Positions 56,741 to 64,000 of a stretch of DNA of 64,000 bases are shown here, piece after piece. The first letter of the stretch is position 1. Each line of letters begins with the position of its first letter. The position numbers and the translations under genes were made by a program. Location of the stretch: the NCBI RefSeq assembly GCF_004347735.1, contig NZ_SLTI01000058.1, positions 1 to 64,000 on the forward strand. Direction: 5' to 3'. The DNA comes from Sulfuricurvum sp. IAE1. Its GTDB lineage: Bacteria; Campylobacterota; Campylobacteria; Campylobacterales; Sulfurimonadaceae. The notes below the pieces were generated by a model. It saw nothing but the letters and a program-made list of their open reading frames with translations. It did not search any database and was not told the origin of the DNA.

Positions 56741-57109
56741 TTAGAGGCAAAATGCGTCCAGCAAAACGAGCCCCCAAACGAATCCAAGCATCGCCAGCGA
56801 CAAAAAAACCAGCGCTGCTCCGGCGTCTTTGGCTCTTTTGGCCAGTTCATGGTGCTCGAACGTCACCAGGTCCACGGTACGCTCGATAGCGCTGTTGATG
56901 ATCTCGGCGATGAGCGGAACGAAGAGTGAGACGCTCAGGATCGCGCTGTGGACAAACGAAAGGGGTAAAAACCATGCGACAGCCATCCCCCATCCGAACA
57001 ACAGGAGCTGGAGACGGAACGATTTTTCATTTCGGGTCACTTCGGCGAGACCGCTCAATGCGTAACGCGTATTTTTGAACAGGGTGTATTCAGGCTTGTT
57101 GAGTGCCAT
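56741..57109 (-). CDS. dgkA: diacylglycerol kinase
   Basis: 122 residues. Three membrane helices and the catalytic signature EIINSAIERTVDLV with KRAKDAGAALV. Phosphorylates diacylglycerol to phosphatidic acid at the inner membrane. It overlaps the end of the acyltransferase gene upstream by 20 bases, linking two phospholipid steps. Confidence 0.94.
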   Translation of the reverse strand: MALNKPEYTLFKNTRYALSGLAEVTRNEKSFRLQLLLFGWGMAVAWFLPLSFVHSAILSVSLFVPLIAEIINSAIERTVDLVTFEHHELAKRAKDAGAALVFLSLAMLGFVWGLVLLDAFCL

Positions 57110-58928
57110 AATTCTCCTTTAATCGTGTAAGAGCATTATACACCGTATGCGGATCGGTATCGATCGGCAGCGGCTCTCCGTATATGATCCGGACGTTACG
57201 GCGGAACCATCCGGCCGAAGGGACATACCGCCCTTTGCTGCGCGAAAAGAGACTGCCGTAGATACCGTCGATATAAAACGGAACTATTACGCCCCCTTCG
57301 GCAGAGGCAATGGCACGGTAGCCGGGGTATATGGTCCCGATCTCTCCGTCAGGGCTGATCGAACCTTCGGGAAATATCCCGACAATTTCGCCGTTTTGAA
57401 GACGCTTCCTGGCATTTTTAAACGCTTCTTTCGCCCCGTTTTGGGAGACGGGGATCACTTCCCCCAGTTCCATGATCGGCCGAATGAACCGTTTTCGGTA
57501 GATCGAGCGTTCCATCAGGTAGCGGATGCGGCGTTCCACCCCAATCTGGACCAGAATCCAGTCGATCCAGCTGACATGGTTCCCCAGCAGCAGCACGGCC
57601 CCGTTTTTGGGTATGTTGTGGGTATGAACGGGAATGACGTTGTAACGCAGGGCCAGGAGATTTTCAAAAATAAGCCATAGAAAATAGTCTTTGTAACGCC
57701 CCGTTACCGCATAGGTCAAAACGGCTGACACGCCGAACATCGCATAAAAAAGAGTCACTGAATCCCATCCGGCATAGGCGAACAGGGTCGTCAGAATCAA
57801 AAACGAGGTCATAAACAGGTTCTGAACCCAGTTATTTCCGGAGAGAATATAGGCCAGGTGGGGCTGCGGAGCCTTCATCTGGATCAGCGAGTTGAGTGAA
57901 ACGATCATCATCGCACCTCCGACACCGAATCCGAAAAAAACCGCCCCGATAATAAAAAGATTATGGGTCAGCGGCAAAATTGCCAGCATCACCGTCATTT
58001 TGAGCGCCCCGGCGACGATCAGCCCTTTGTGCAGATAGTGACGTGACATTCTCGAGGCGAAAAAAGAGCCTGCGATGATCCCGAATGCGGCGAGTGCCAT
58101 CAGCCCCTGCACCACGATCGTATTGTCTATCCCCAGCGTCCGCTTGGCGTACGCGCCGAACGCGGCGAGAATAACCTGCGAAATCGACCAGAACAGTGAA
58201 AGATAGACGATCGCGTCGAAAATCTCCCGTTTGCGCCGCATCAGCCGCCAGTTCTTGCGAAGATAATAGCCGTTTAGATATTTTTTAATATCAAACCGTG
58301 TGCCAGAAGATGTGCCCTTATTTACCAAGCGCGCCGTCATCCAAAACTCGATCATGCTTCCCGCGACGAGCAACCATCCAAGAGGGGCTATCTGGCGCAG
58401 TATGTCGGCTTCGTCCCGATACGGAGAGCTCAGCGAGGTCTCAAACAAAACGGTGTACGCCATGATCCCCGAGAGGATCGCAACGGTCGTGGAGGACTGT
58501 ACGAGCGCGTTAAGCGGGGCGAACCCCTTCTCTCCGGCAATCTCCTTTATATAGCCGTATTTAGCGGGAGAATAGATCGCACTTTGTGCGGCCAGGATGA
58601 GGGTAAGGACAAACGATGCCCAAAACCACCCCTGATAATAGCTGTACGTAATGAGCAAAGTGATAAAAACCGCAGCGAGCGCACCGTAACGCATCACCGA
58701 TACTTTTGAAAAACGGTGTGAAATGTAGCCTGAGGGGGTATAAAGAAAAATGAACGGCAGAAGAATCAGTGCATTGAGAATCGCCGTATAGACGATTTGC
58801 GTCTGGTCGTCGTATATTTTGAAAACGGTGTTTTGGATGATGATTTTGTGCCCGAGGTCGGTGAAGGCATTGAGAAACAGTGCCAGGGTATAGGGAAATA
58901 CCCCGGGGGTTTTCCATATTCCCCTCAT
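57090..58928 (-). CDS. MFS transporter fused to acylglycerol-phosphate acyltransferase
   Basis: 612 residues. Residues about 1-400 are an LplT-like major facilitator with about 12 helices. Residues about 430-612 are a PlsC-type acyltransferase with the HX4D motif in LLGNHVSWIDWI and FPEGSISPDGEIG. It resembles Aas without the third, acyl-ACP synthetase, domain. Likely role: flip lysophospholipid inward and reacylate it. ATG 58928 overlaps the stop of the RraB-like gene (ATGA). Confidence 0.9.
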   Translation of the reverse strand: MRGIWKTPGVFPYTLALFLNAFTDLGHKIIIQNTVFKIYDDQTQIVYTAILNALILLPFIFLYTPSGYISHRFSKVSVMRYGALAAVFITLLITYSYYQGWFWASFVLTLILAAQSAIYSPAKYGYIKEIAGEKGFAPLNALVQSSTTVAILSGIMAYTVLFETSLSSPYRDEADILRQIAPLGWLLVAGSMIEFWMTARLVNKGTSSGTRFDIKKYLNGYYLRKNWRLMRRKREIFDAIVYLSLFWSISQVILAAFGAYAKRTLGIDNTIVVQGLMALAAFGIIAGSFFASRMSRHYLHKGLIVAGALKMTVMLAILPLTHNLFIIGAVFFGFGVGGAMMIVSLNSLIQMKAPQPHLAYILSGNNWVQNLFMTSFLILTTLFAYAGWDSVTLFYAMFGVSAVLTYAVTGRYKDYFLWLIFENLLALRYNVIPVHTHNIPKNGAVLLLGNHVSWIDWILVQIGVERRIRYLMERSIYRKRFIRPIMELGEVIPVSQNGAKEAFKNARKRLQNGEIVGIFPEGSISPDGEIGTIYPGYRAIASAEGGVIVPFYIDGIYGSLFSRSKGRYVPSAGWFRRNVRIIYGEPLPIDTDPHTVYNALTRLKENYGTQQA

Positions 58929-59638
58929 TGGGCGAGTACCGTGCTCCATCCCTCGTAATAGCCGTGTTGTTCGAGTGCGGCGTCAAACAATACCGCGGTC
59001 GTCTCTTCGACCTGTTCGGGAGTTACGGGCTCGGTTTTAACCAGTACGGCGCCGTAGGCGTAATCGCTCTCGTTATCGCCGACCTCCTCCTTGAGTGAAA
59101 ACCCGTGCGACGACAGAGACGAAACCACCCGCTCCAGAGCGCTTTTCGTCTGAAAAAAGAGATAATGTTCGACTTCACGCGCGATCGTGTGGTCGTCCCC
59201 GGCTTCTTCGAGGGCTTCGAGGGTATGGCGGTTCTGAATACGCAACAGTGCATAGGCATCGGGATAGAGGCGTTCGAGATACATTTCCCACTTCGTATCC
59301 CTCGATGCCCCCCGTTCGTAGGCAAATCCGCCGTGTGCGCTCATAACCTCCGAACTTAGGTTTTCGAACCGCTTGGCATCCGGAGCGTAAAAATAGAGTT
59401 CGATCCACCCTTCCTTACTCAACGAACCGGCGAAAACGGCGTCAAGTTCCGTTTGAAGCTTGTTTGCCAGTTCTTCGCGGAAACGGACGAAACCCTCTTC
59501 TGCGGGATCGGAAGCTTTGACAAAAAGCCATAGGAGCCAGCTTCTCTCAGGTTGCGGGGCGCTTTCGGAGAGTTCCATGTTGACGTCGCAGCGGAATGGG
59601 ATCTCCTCTTCGTCGGTAAGTTCGTAAAATTCGATCAT
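58925..59638 (-). CDS. DUF695-RraB fusion protein
   Basis: 237 residues. The first 130 resemble DUF695 (PERSWLLWLFVKASD, WIELYFYAPDAKRFENL). The rest resembles the RNase E inhibitor RraB (VEHYLFFQTKSALERVVSSLSSHGF, LFDAALEQHGYYEGWSTVL). Fully cytoplasmic and acidic. Campylobacterota are known for using RNase J and RNase Y rather than RNase E, so another target is likely. First gene of a unit with the MFS-acyltransferase and dgkA. Confidence 0.75.
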   Translation of the reverse strand: MIEFYELTDEEEIPFRCDVNMELSESAPQPERSWLLWLFVKASDPAEEGFVRFREELANKLQTELDAVFAGSLSKEGWIELYFYAPDAKRFENLSSEVMSAHGGFAYERGASRDTKWEMYLERLYPDAYALLRIQNRHTLEALEEAGDDHTIAREVEHYLFFQTKSALERVVSSLSSHGFSLKEEVGDNESDYAYGAVLVKTEPVTPEQVEETTAVLFDAALEQHGYYEGWSTVLAQ

Positions 59639-59674
59639 CGATAACCTGTCTGTTTTTTCGCCATTATAGAGTCT

Positions 59675-60913
59675 TTATTCTTGATTTTCACCGACATAGC
59701 TTTTGTGCAGCTTCACTTTTCCGGCGAGTTCTTGAATGTTTCGCGTATCTACCGGAGCCGATTTGTATTGTTCGAGCGACTGGGACAGCAGTTTCAGCCC
59801 TGCGGTGACTTCGGATGAGAGGTTTTCGAAGTGTTCGCGCGTAAATCGGCTGTCGCTGCGGGAGTACGATTCGAGTGTGACGATCAACTCGGCGAGTTTT
59901 CCTTTGGCAGCGACGAACTCTTCGTAGAGCGAATGTGCCGATACGAAAAGCGACGATAGCGGTTTGAACGAATCGGAAAGTTCTTTGGACTGCTGCGTGA
60001 TCTCGCGTAACTGTTTGGATGAAAGGACCATTTGCTGCATGATCAGCTCGCTTTGTTCGCGGGAGCCCTTGAGGACGGCATCGTTTTCCATGAGCGCGGT
60101 GGCGATCGATTCGCTTTTGATCCCAAGGGCATGGATCTGCCGGCCGAACTCGTGAACGATTTTTTCAAGCTCGCGCCGCAGCACCCCGATAGCGTATTCG
60201 TCCGGTCCCGAAGACGCGATGCGTTCCAACCGGGCATGGACCTCTTCGAGCGATGCGGAAACCTCTTTGTGAGCGTCGCAGTTGATACCCAGCGCATTTT
60301 TGAGCTGGTTGAAATGGTCCTGCTCCGCGATTCGGAGCAGATCGATATGGCGATGAATGATATTGTCCAGCCCCGGCAGCTCGGTCAGGGTAAACTCTTC
60401 AAATTTTTCAAGCGTCGTATGTTGCTGAGCCAGAAGCGTCTCGAGTTTCGATACAAAAAGCTTCTGATTGGCCTGGATCACGTTCAGCGCTTCGATCTCT
60501 TCTTTAAAAAGGATGCGCAACTGTTCGTGAGTCGAGTCTTCCATCCGTGCAACCGTTTCGAGGCGGCGCGAAGAATCGTCCAGAGAGCGTCTGAGGCTGT
60601 CGACCTCCTGGCTGAGCGTGTATATGCGCAGTGCATTTTCGCGTTCCGACGCTGCGGCGGAGCTGCGGCTCAAAACGCTCATGACTGCCGACAAGAGAAT
60701 ACCGACACCCACCAAAAGAAGCGATTCTTTGAGAACGTCCAAAGCGTTCGGCACCGTCGCATAGACGATGAAATGAAACATCGCCCCCGCGGCACCCAGC
60801 CCTAACACCACGGGCGTATAATTGATTTTATGGCCGTCTTTGTAAATCGCCGTATGCCGCAAAAACAACAGGGAAATCAAACCGATCGTAATGATGATGT
60901 CGATATCTGCCAT
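59675..60913 (-). CDS. membrane-anchored coiled-coil protein, unknown
   Basis: 412 residues. Three hydrophobic segments at the N-terminus (about 5-20, 33-53, 62-82), then some 300 residues of almost continuous coiled coil (SQEVDSLRRSLDDSSRRLETVARMEDS). No enzymatic motif. Architecture resembles RmuC- or envelope-scaffold proteins and the coiled-coil stem of motor-like membrane proteins. It starts a short leftward cluster end after the HAD gene. Confidence 0.7.
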   Translation of the reverse strand: MADIDIIITIGLISLLFLRHTAIYKDGHKINYTPVVLGLGAAGAMFHFIVYATVPNALDVLKESLLLVGVGILLSAVMSVLSRSSAAASERENALRIYTLSQEVDSLRRSLDDSSRRLETVARMEDSTHEQLRILFKEEIEALNVIQANQKLFVSKLETLLAQQHTTLEKFEEFTLTELPGLDNIIHRHIDLLRIAEQDHFNQLKNALGINCDAHKEVSASLEEVHARLERIASSGPDEYAIGVLRRELEKIVHEFGRQIHALGIKSESIATALMENDAVLKGSREQSELIMQQMVLSSKQLREITQQSKELSDSFKPLSSLFVSAHSLYEEFVAAKGKLAELIVTLESYSRSDSRFTREHFENLSSEVTAGLKLLSQSLEQYKSAPVDTRNIQELAGKVKLHKSYVGENQE

Positions 60914-60925
60914 ACTATCCCCTTT

Positions 60926-61558
60926 TTAGCCGATCAAACGCAAAATTTCCGAAGGTTCACGCGCGATCGGATGCGCATCGGCGATCGCGGCAAATCCCCA
61001 GGCTGCGAATACCGCTTCGATTCCCGCATTGCAGGCCGCTTCCATGTCTTTTGCATTGTCTCCGATCATCCAAGCACGATCCGTACCCGGACGGTATCCA
61101 CAATGATCGAGATGCCGGCGGATCATCTGCGGATGAGGTTTTGGCTGCTCTACGTCGTCCGCGCCGACGATCAGTTCAAAATACCCCTCTAGTCCCAGAT
61201 GGGAGAGCATCCGGCGCGCGAACATCCCAGGGGCGTTGGTCGCCACCCCCATCCGCGCATTTGCCCCGCGCAGGGTTTCGAGGACCTCGATGATCCCGTT
61301 GTAAGCGCTGACATTCTTGATGCACTGATCGTAATAATGGCTTTCGAAAAGTTCTTTCGCTTCAGGCTCATAGAGGACGGTACCGTAAAAAATCTCGGCC
61401 AGGTTCCGGCTCGGGGCGTTGATCGCATCGACCACGGCCTGTACGCTCATCGGTGAGAGCGCATAACGTTCCTGCCGGACGTAATTGACCGAATGGGTGA
61501 TGTCATTCCCCGAATCGATAAGCGTTCCGTCCATGTCGAAGATAACGATTTTCTGCAT
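60926..61558 (-). CDS. HAD family phosphatase (phosphoglycolate-type)
   Basis: 210 residues. HAD motif I IFDMDGTLIDSG, motif II VATNAPG, motif III GADDVEQPKPHP and motif IV WMIGDNAKDMEAA. Resembles phosphoglycolate phosphatase but the substrate cannot be fixed from sequence. Directly follows hemH (no gap). Confidence 0.88.
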   Translation of the reverse strand: MQKIVIFDMDGTLIDSGNDITHSVNYVRQERYALSPMSVQAVVDAINAPSRNLAEIFYGTVLYEPEAKELFESHYYDQCIKNVSAYNGIIEVLETLRGANARMGVATNAPGMFARRMLSHLGLEGYFELIVGADDVEQPKPHPQMIRRHLDHCGYRPGTDRAWMIGDNAKDMEAACNAGIEAVFAAWGFAAIADAHPIAREPSEILRLIG

Positions 61559-62506
61559 TTACTTCATTTTTTCGTACAGTTCGACGAGCGCCTGAACGAA
61601 CATGGGATGATCGTTGGGGCAGCGGGATACGCGGTACTTTTCAAACCCCAACTCGTGTGCGATTTCGGCATATTCGATCGAAAGTTCGAAATCGGTTTCG
61701 GAATTGTCGATCGTGAAAGCGATAGGAACGATCAGCACTTTTTTGTTCTCCATCGATTCGAGCATTTCACCCAGGGAAGGTTCGAGCCATTTCATGGGGC
61801 CGACTTTTGACTGATAGGCCAGGCGGACGTTTCTAAAATCAAGACCTTCCGTCTCCATCAACTCCCTGATCAGTTTGACGTGTGCGATAACATGGCGCTG
61901 GTAGGGATCACCCTCGTCCACCACTTTTTGGGGCAGCCCGTGCGCCGAAAAGACGATGTCGTACTCGCGGGGATCCGATCCCGCCAGCGCTTCGCGGATC
62001 CGCTCGACAACGCAGCGGTTATAGGTCGCATGGGCGAAAAAATGTTTGATCTCGCTGAAAATGACGTTCCAGCCGATCCGGTGGGCCGTACGTTCGAAAT
62101 CTTCCAGCGAGGAGAGGGTCGTCGTCGTCGAATACTGCGGATAAAGGGGGATGAGATATGTTTTTTCAACCCCGGCCGATTTGAGCCGTTCGCATACCTC
62201 TTCGGCCAGCGGCGGTGTATAGCGCATCGCGAAATCGACAATCACGTCATTGCCTACGGCCTGTTGCAGTTTCTCGCACAATGAACGCGTATGCCCTACC
62301 AACGGTGACTTCCCGCCGATACGACGGTAAATTTCTTGGGATTTTTCGGTACGGGTCAGCGTAATCATCCCCGCTATGAATTTTCGAAGAAGCGTGCTTT
62401 TCGTCCGTATAATGTTCGGATCGTTGAACATGTTTCGTAAAAACATCTCCACTTCTCCAAGGTTGTTGGGGCCGCCCATATTAAGCAGTACGATTGCTTC
62501 TTTCAT
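61559..62506 (-). CDS. hemH: ferrochelatase
   Basis: 315 residues. LLNMGGPNNLGEVEMFLRNMFNDPNII at the start and the active-site histidine in VFSAHGLPQKVVDEGDPY. Inserts iron into protoporphyrin IX, last step of haem synthesis. Adjacent to the HAD gene, which begins at the next base after its stop. Confidence 0.95.
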   Translation of the reverse strand: MKEAIVLLNMGGPNNLGEVEMFLRNMFNDPNIIRTKSTLLRKFIAGMITLTRTEKSQEIYRRIGGKSPLVGHTRSLCEKLQQAVGNDVIVDFAMRYTPPLAEEVCERLKSAGVEKTYLIPLYPQYSTTTTLSSLEDFERTAHRIGWNVIFSEIKHFFAHATYNRCVVERIREALAGSDPREYDIVFSAHGLPQKVVDEGDPYQRHVIAHVKLIRELMETEGLDFRNVRLAYQSKVGPMKWLEPSLGEMLESMENKKVLIVPIAFTIDNSETDFELSIEYAEIAHELGFEKYRVSRCPNDHPMFVQALVELYEKMK

Positions 62507-62628
62507 CCGTTTTCCGTCTGTTTTTGAAGAAAGTGTACCATAACGGCATGCTGATTTTCGGGATCTATAAAAAAAATAAAGAATTTTGGTTTATAATGGT
62601 CTCAGCACACAACGCAGCAGGAGGTTGG

Positions 62629-63432
62629 ATGCTCGGTAAATGGACACTTTTATCGCTTGCAGTATTGACTTTTACAGCACATGCCGAATCGCAACGGCGT
62701 GAACCTTCCCTCTTTTTGGGATACGAAAGAGACCTCAAAAAATCGATCGAATCCGAAAAAGAGGAAACAACTGCTTTTATCAAAAATCCGCTGCCTCCCG
62801 TATCGGTGGTCAAACCCGCCGTCCCTGCCGTTCCCGTCGTTAAAGCCGTAGTAGCGCAGGATGTATCGATGCCGATACTCAAAAATGCCAAAGTCGAAAC
62901 CGACGAAATCGGACATGAGGAGAAACCTTTCCTCGTCGTGTCGAAACCTGCCCCCGCAACCTCCCCGAACCTTTGCCCCGACGAGAAAAAACCTGCTGCC
63001 GTTTCCTCCAAAGAAGGAGGGTCGATCGTCAAAAATCTTAAAAATGCAAAAGAGAAAGTTCTCTCCAAAGCCAAAGAATTTCTCGGGACGCCCTACGGCT
63101 TCGGCAATAAATCGGGGATGCAGACCGATTGCTCGGGATTCACGCAGCAAGTTTACAGCCAGTTCGGGATTTCGCTTCCGCGGAGTGCGGCCGAGCAGGC
63201 CCAGCTGGGAATGAACGTCGATCCTTCCGATTTGCAGGTGGGAGATCTTCTCTTTTACCGTACCTACAAATCCGATCCCTCGCACGTGGCGATCTACGCC
63301 GGCGACGGCAAGATCATCCATGCCTCCTATACGGCCAAAAAAGTGCAGTACGACTCGATCGACAAAGATTATTACAAACAGCGGTTCCTCTACGCCAGAC
63401 GCCTGGCCTTCAACGAATCGCAGTCGAAGTAA
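62629..63432 (+). CDS. secreted NlpC/P60 endopeptidase
   Basis: 267 residues. Signal peptide MLGKWTLLSLAVLTFTAHA, a Pro/Val/Lys-rich linker (about 60-110) and a C-terminal NlpC/P60 domain with Cys in QTDCSGFTQQVYSQFG, His in SHVAIYAGDGKIIHAS. Cuts murein stem peptides. AGGAGG before ATG 62629 decides the start over earlier in-frame ATGs; TATAAT is at 62591. Confidence 0.9.
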   Translation: MLGKWTLLSLAVLTFTAHAESQRREPSLFLGYERDLKKSIESEKEETTAFIKNPLPPVSVVKPAVPAVPVVKAVVAQDVSMPILKNAKVETDEIGHEEKPFLVVSKPAPATSPNLCPDEKKPAAVSSKEGGSIVKNLKNAKEKVLSKAKEFLGTPYGFGNKSGMQTDCSGFTQQVYSQFGISLPRSAAEQAQLGMNVDPSDLQVGDLLFYRTYKSDPSHVAIYAGDGKIIHASYTAKKVQYDSIDKDYYKQRFLYARRLAFNESQSK

Positions 63433-63436
63433 ACGC

Positions 63437-63901
63437 ATGTCATCTCTCTATTCAACCCTCGACAAACACTGGCTCTGGAAAGAGGTTCATACCAAACTCG
63501 CGATCTCTTCCCCCGCCTATTCGTACTGGAACGACACCCGCCATATAAAGCTGGGACGTTATGTCTTCATTGAAAAAAACACCCTTCCTGCCAGATATGC
63601 CCACATCCAAGAGGAGCTGACCGACCTCTCGGGATACCTTCCGACCCAGTATGCGGCAACGCAGCTGGGGATCGACAACCACATCTTCGCCTACAAAAAA
63701 ATGCGTTTGTACAACCAATTCGAATACACGTTCGTCAACGGGATCAAATTCGTCAACATCAAACGCTTTTTTCTCGAGAACGGGATCAAAATAACCAAAA
63801 ACAGCTACGTCCATCTCGCCCGGCTCGATGATCTGATCATCACTCCCGACTGCCGCTTTTACCGCGTTGACGATGCCTACGGCGTCGTCGTTTACGACTG
63901 A
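63437..63901 (+). CDS. conserved-looking hypothetical protein, 154 aa
   Basis: Starts four bases after the hydrolase stop, so likely co-transcribed. Rich in aromatic residues (LYNQFEYTFVNGIKFVNIKRFFLEN), soluble, no motif recognised. A possible basic helical region is LARLDDLII. Its end overlaps the convergent partial gene by 10 bases. Confidence 0.65.
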   Translation: MSSLYSTLDKHWLWKEVHTKLAISSPAYSYWNDTRHIKLGRYVFIEKNTLPARYAHIQEELTDLSGYLPTQYAATQLGIDNHIFAYKKMRLYNQFEYTFVNGIKFVNIKRFFLENGIKITKNSYVHLARLDDLIITPDCRFYRVDDAYGVVVYD

Positions 63902-64000
63902 CGTTTCATACGACGCAGAAAAAAACGGGCGGGAGAAAGCGAAGGGTCGATTTCACGCCCCGAAACGATATGCTCGCATATCCGCCTGGCCAGGTACGGT
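63892..64000 (-). CDS. 3' end of a gene cut by the window edge
   Basis: An open frame without stop from the window edge to TAA at 63892-63894 encodes about 35 residues, very basic at the end (SPARFFLRRMKRQS). Host-like codon use suggests a real C-terminus, product unknown. Confidence 0.4.
   Translation of the reverse strand, partial: PYLARRICEHIVSGREIDPSLSPARFFLRRMKRQS

Noticed and set aside
55657-56889. 410-codon plus-strand frame opposite carboxynorspermidine dehydrogenase
   Set aside because: Antisense shadow; would overlap dgkA and the intergenic promoter region as well.

Overview
The window looks like a chromosome segment of a free-living, motile, respiring Campylobacterota bacterium, most like Sulfuricurvum or Sulfurimonas. 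I infer this from recognisable protein families, not from any search. The evidence is a Campylobacter-type DapD of about 400 residues, a CiaD-like protein, the carboxynorspermidine route to polyamines (NspC plus carboxynorspermidine dehydrogenase), two adjacent FlgG-family rod genes behind a sigma-54 promoter, hemL next to an AtpZ-like gene, a CetA/CetB-like energy-taxis pair and abundant Rrf2, GGDEF and HD-GYP signalling. Base composition is near 50% GC except for the first ~2 kb, which is much more AT-rich.

Layout. 1-1980: AT-rich island with a damaged HUH replication initiator, a membrane-anchored transglutaminase-like gene and a 140-bp non-coding stretch holding three inverted repeats; probably the end of an integrated single-stranded-DNA phage or rolling-circle element. 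1985-5710: energy-taxis pair, then a globin/HPP operon divergent from an Rrf2 regulator. 5712-13201: drug or lipid exporter (two ABC-2 permeases, tandem ATPase, HlyD adaptor) divergent from a TolC-like gene and a lipoprotein. 13217-23133: nitrogen-fixation accessory region (NifQ-like, alanine dehydrogenase, Tpx-like peroxiredoxin behind a sigma-54 promoter, NifA, NifT, a fumarate-reductase-like flavoprotein, an aldo/keto reductase, NifU, a PII-like protein). The nitrogenase structural genes are not in the window.

23202-36909: housekeeping genes: aspS, two tandem adenylate kinases, a CinA-like gene on a possible leaderless transcript, htpX, dapD, an S24 repressor with its own operators beside a 27-codon reading frame, trmL, purU, a CiaD-like protein, leuB, leuD and an exported MsrB. 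36976-43889: flgG genes, rpoD and a haem-binding-type histidine kinase paired with an HD-GYP response regulator. 43964-54104: hemL, tgt, pdxJ, pdxA, a novel coiled-coil gene, nspC, and the complete AmmeMemoRadiSam trio amrA-amrS-amrB. 54191-64000: EAL-HDOD protein, carboxynorspermidine dehydrogenase, dgkA, an MFS-acyltransferase fusion, a DUF695-RraB fusion, hemH and an NlpC/P60 hydrolase.

The items I find most unusual are an identical 27-bp perfect palindrome in two convergent intergenic gaps almost 50 kb apart, the AmmeMemoRadiSam operon, the nif-linked redox genes between nifU and nifT, the RraB fusion in a lineage thought to lack RNase E, the S24 repressor/microprotein pair, and the hairpin cluster beside the HUH gene. 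No tRNA, rRNA, CRISPR array or intact insertion sequence was seen. No gap without a gene exceeds about 300 bases.
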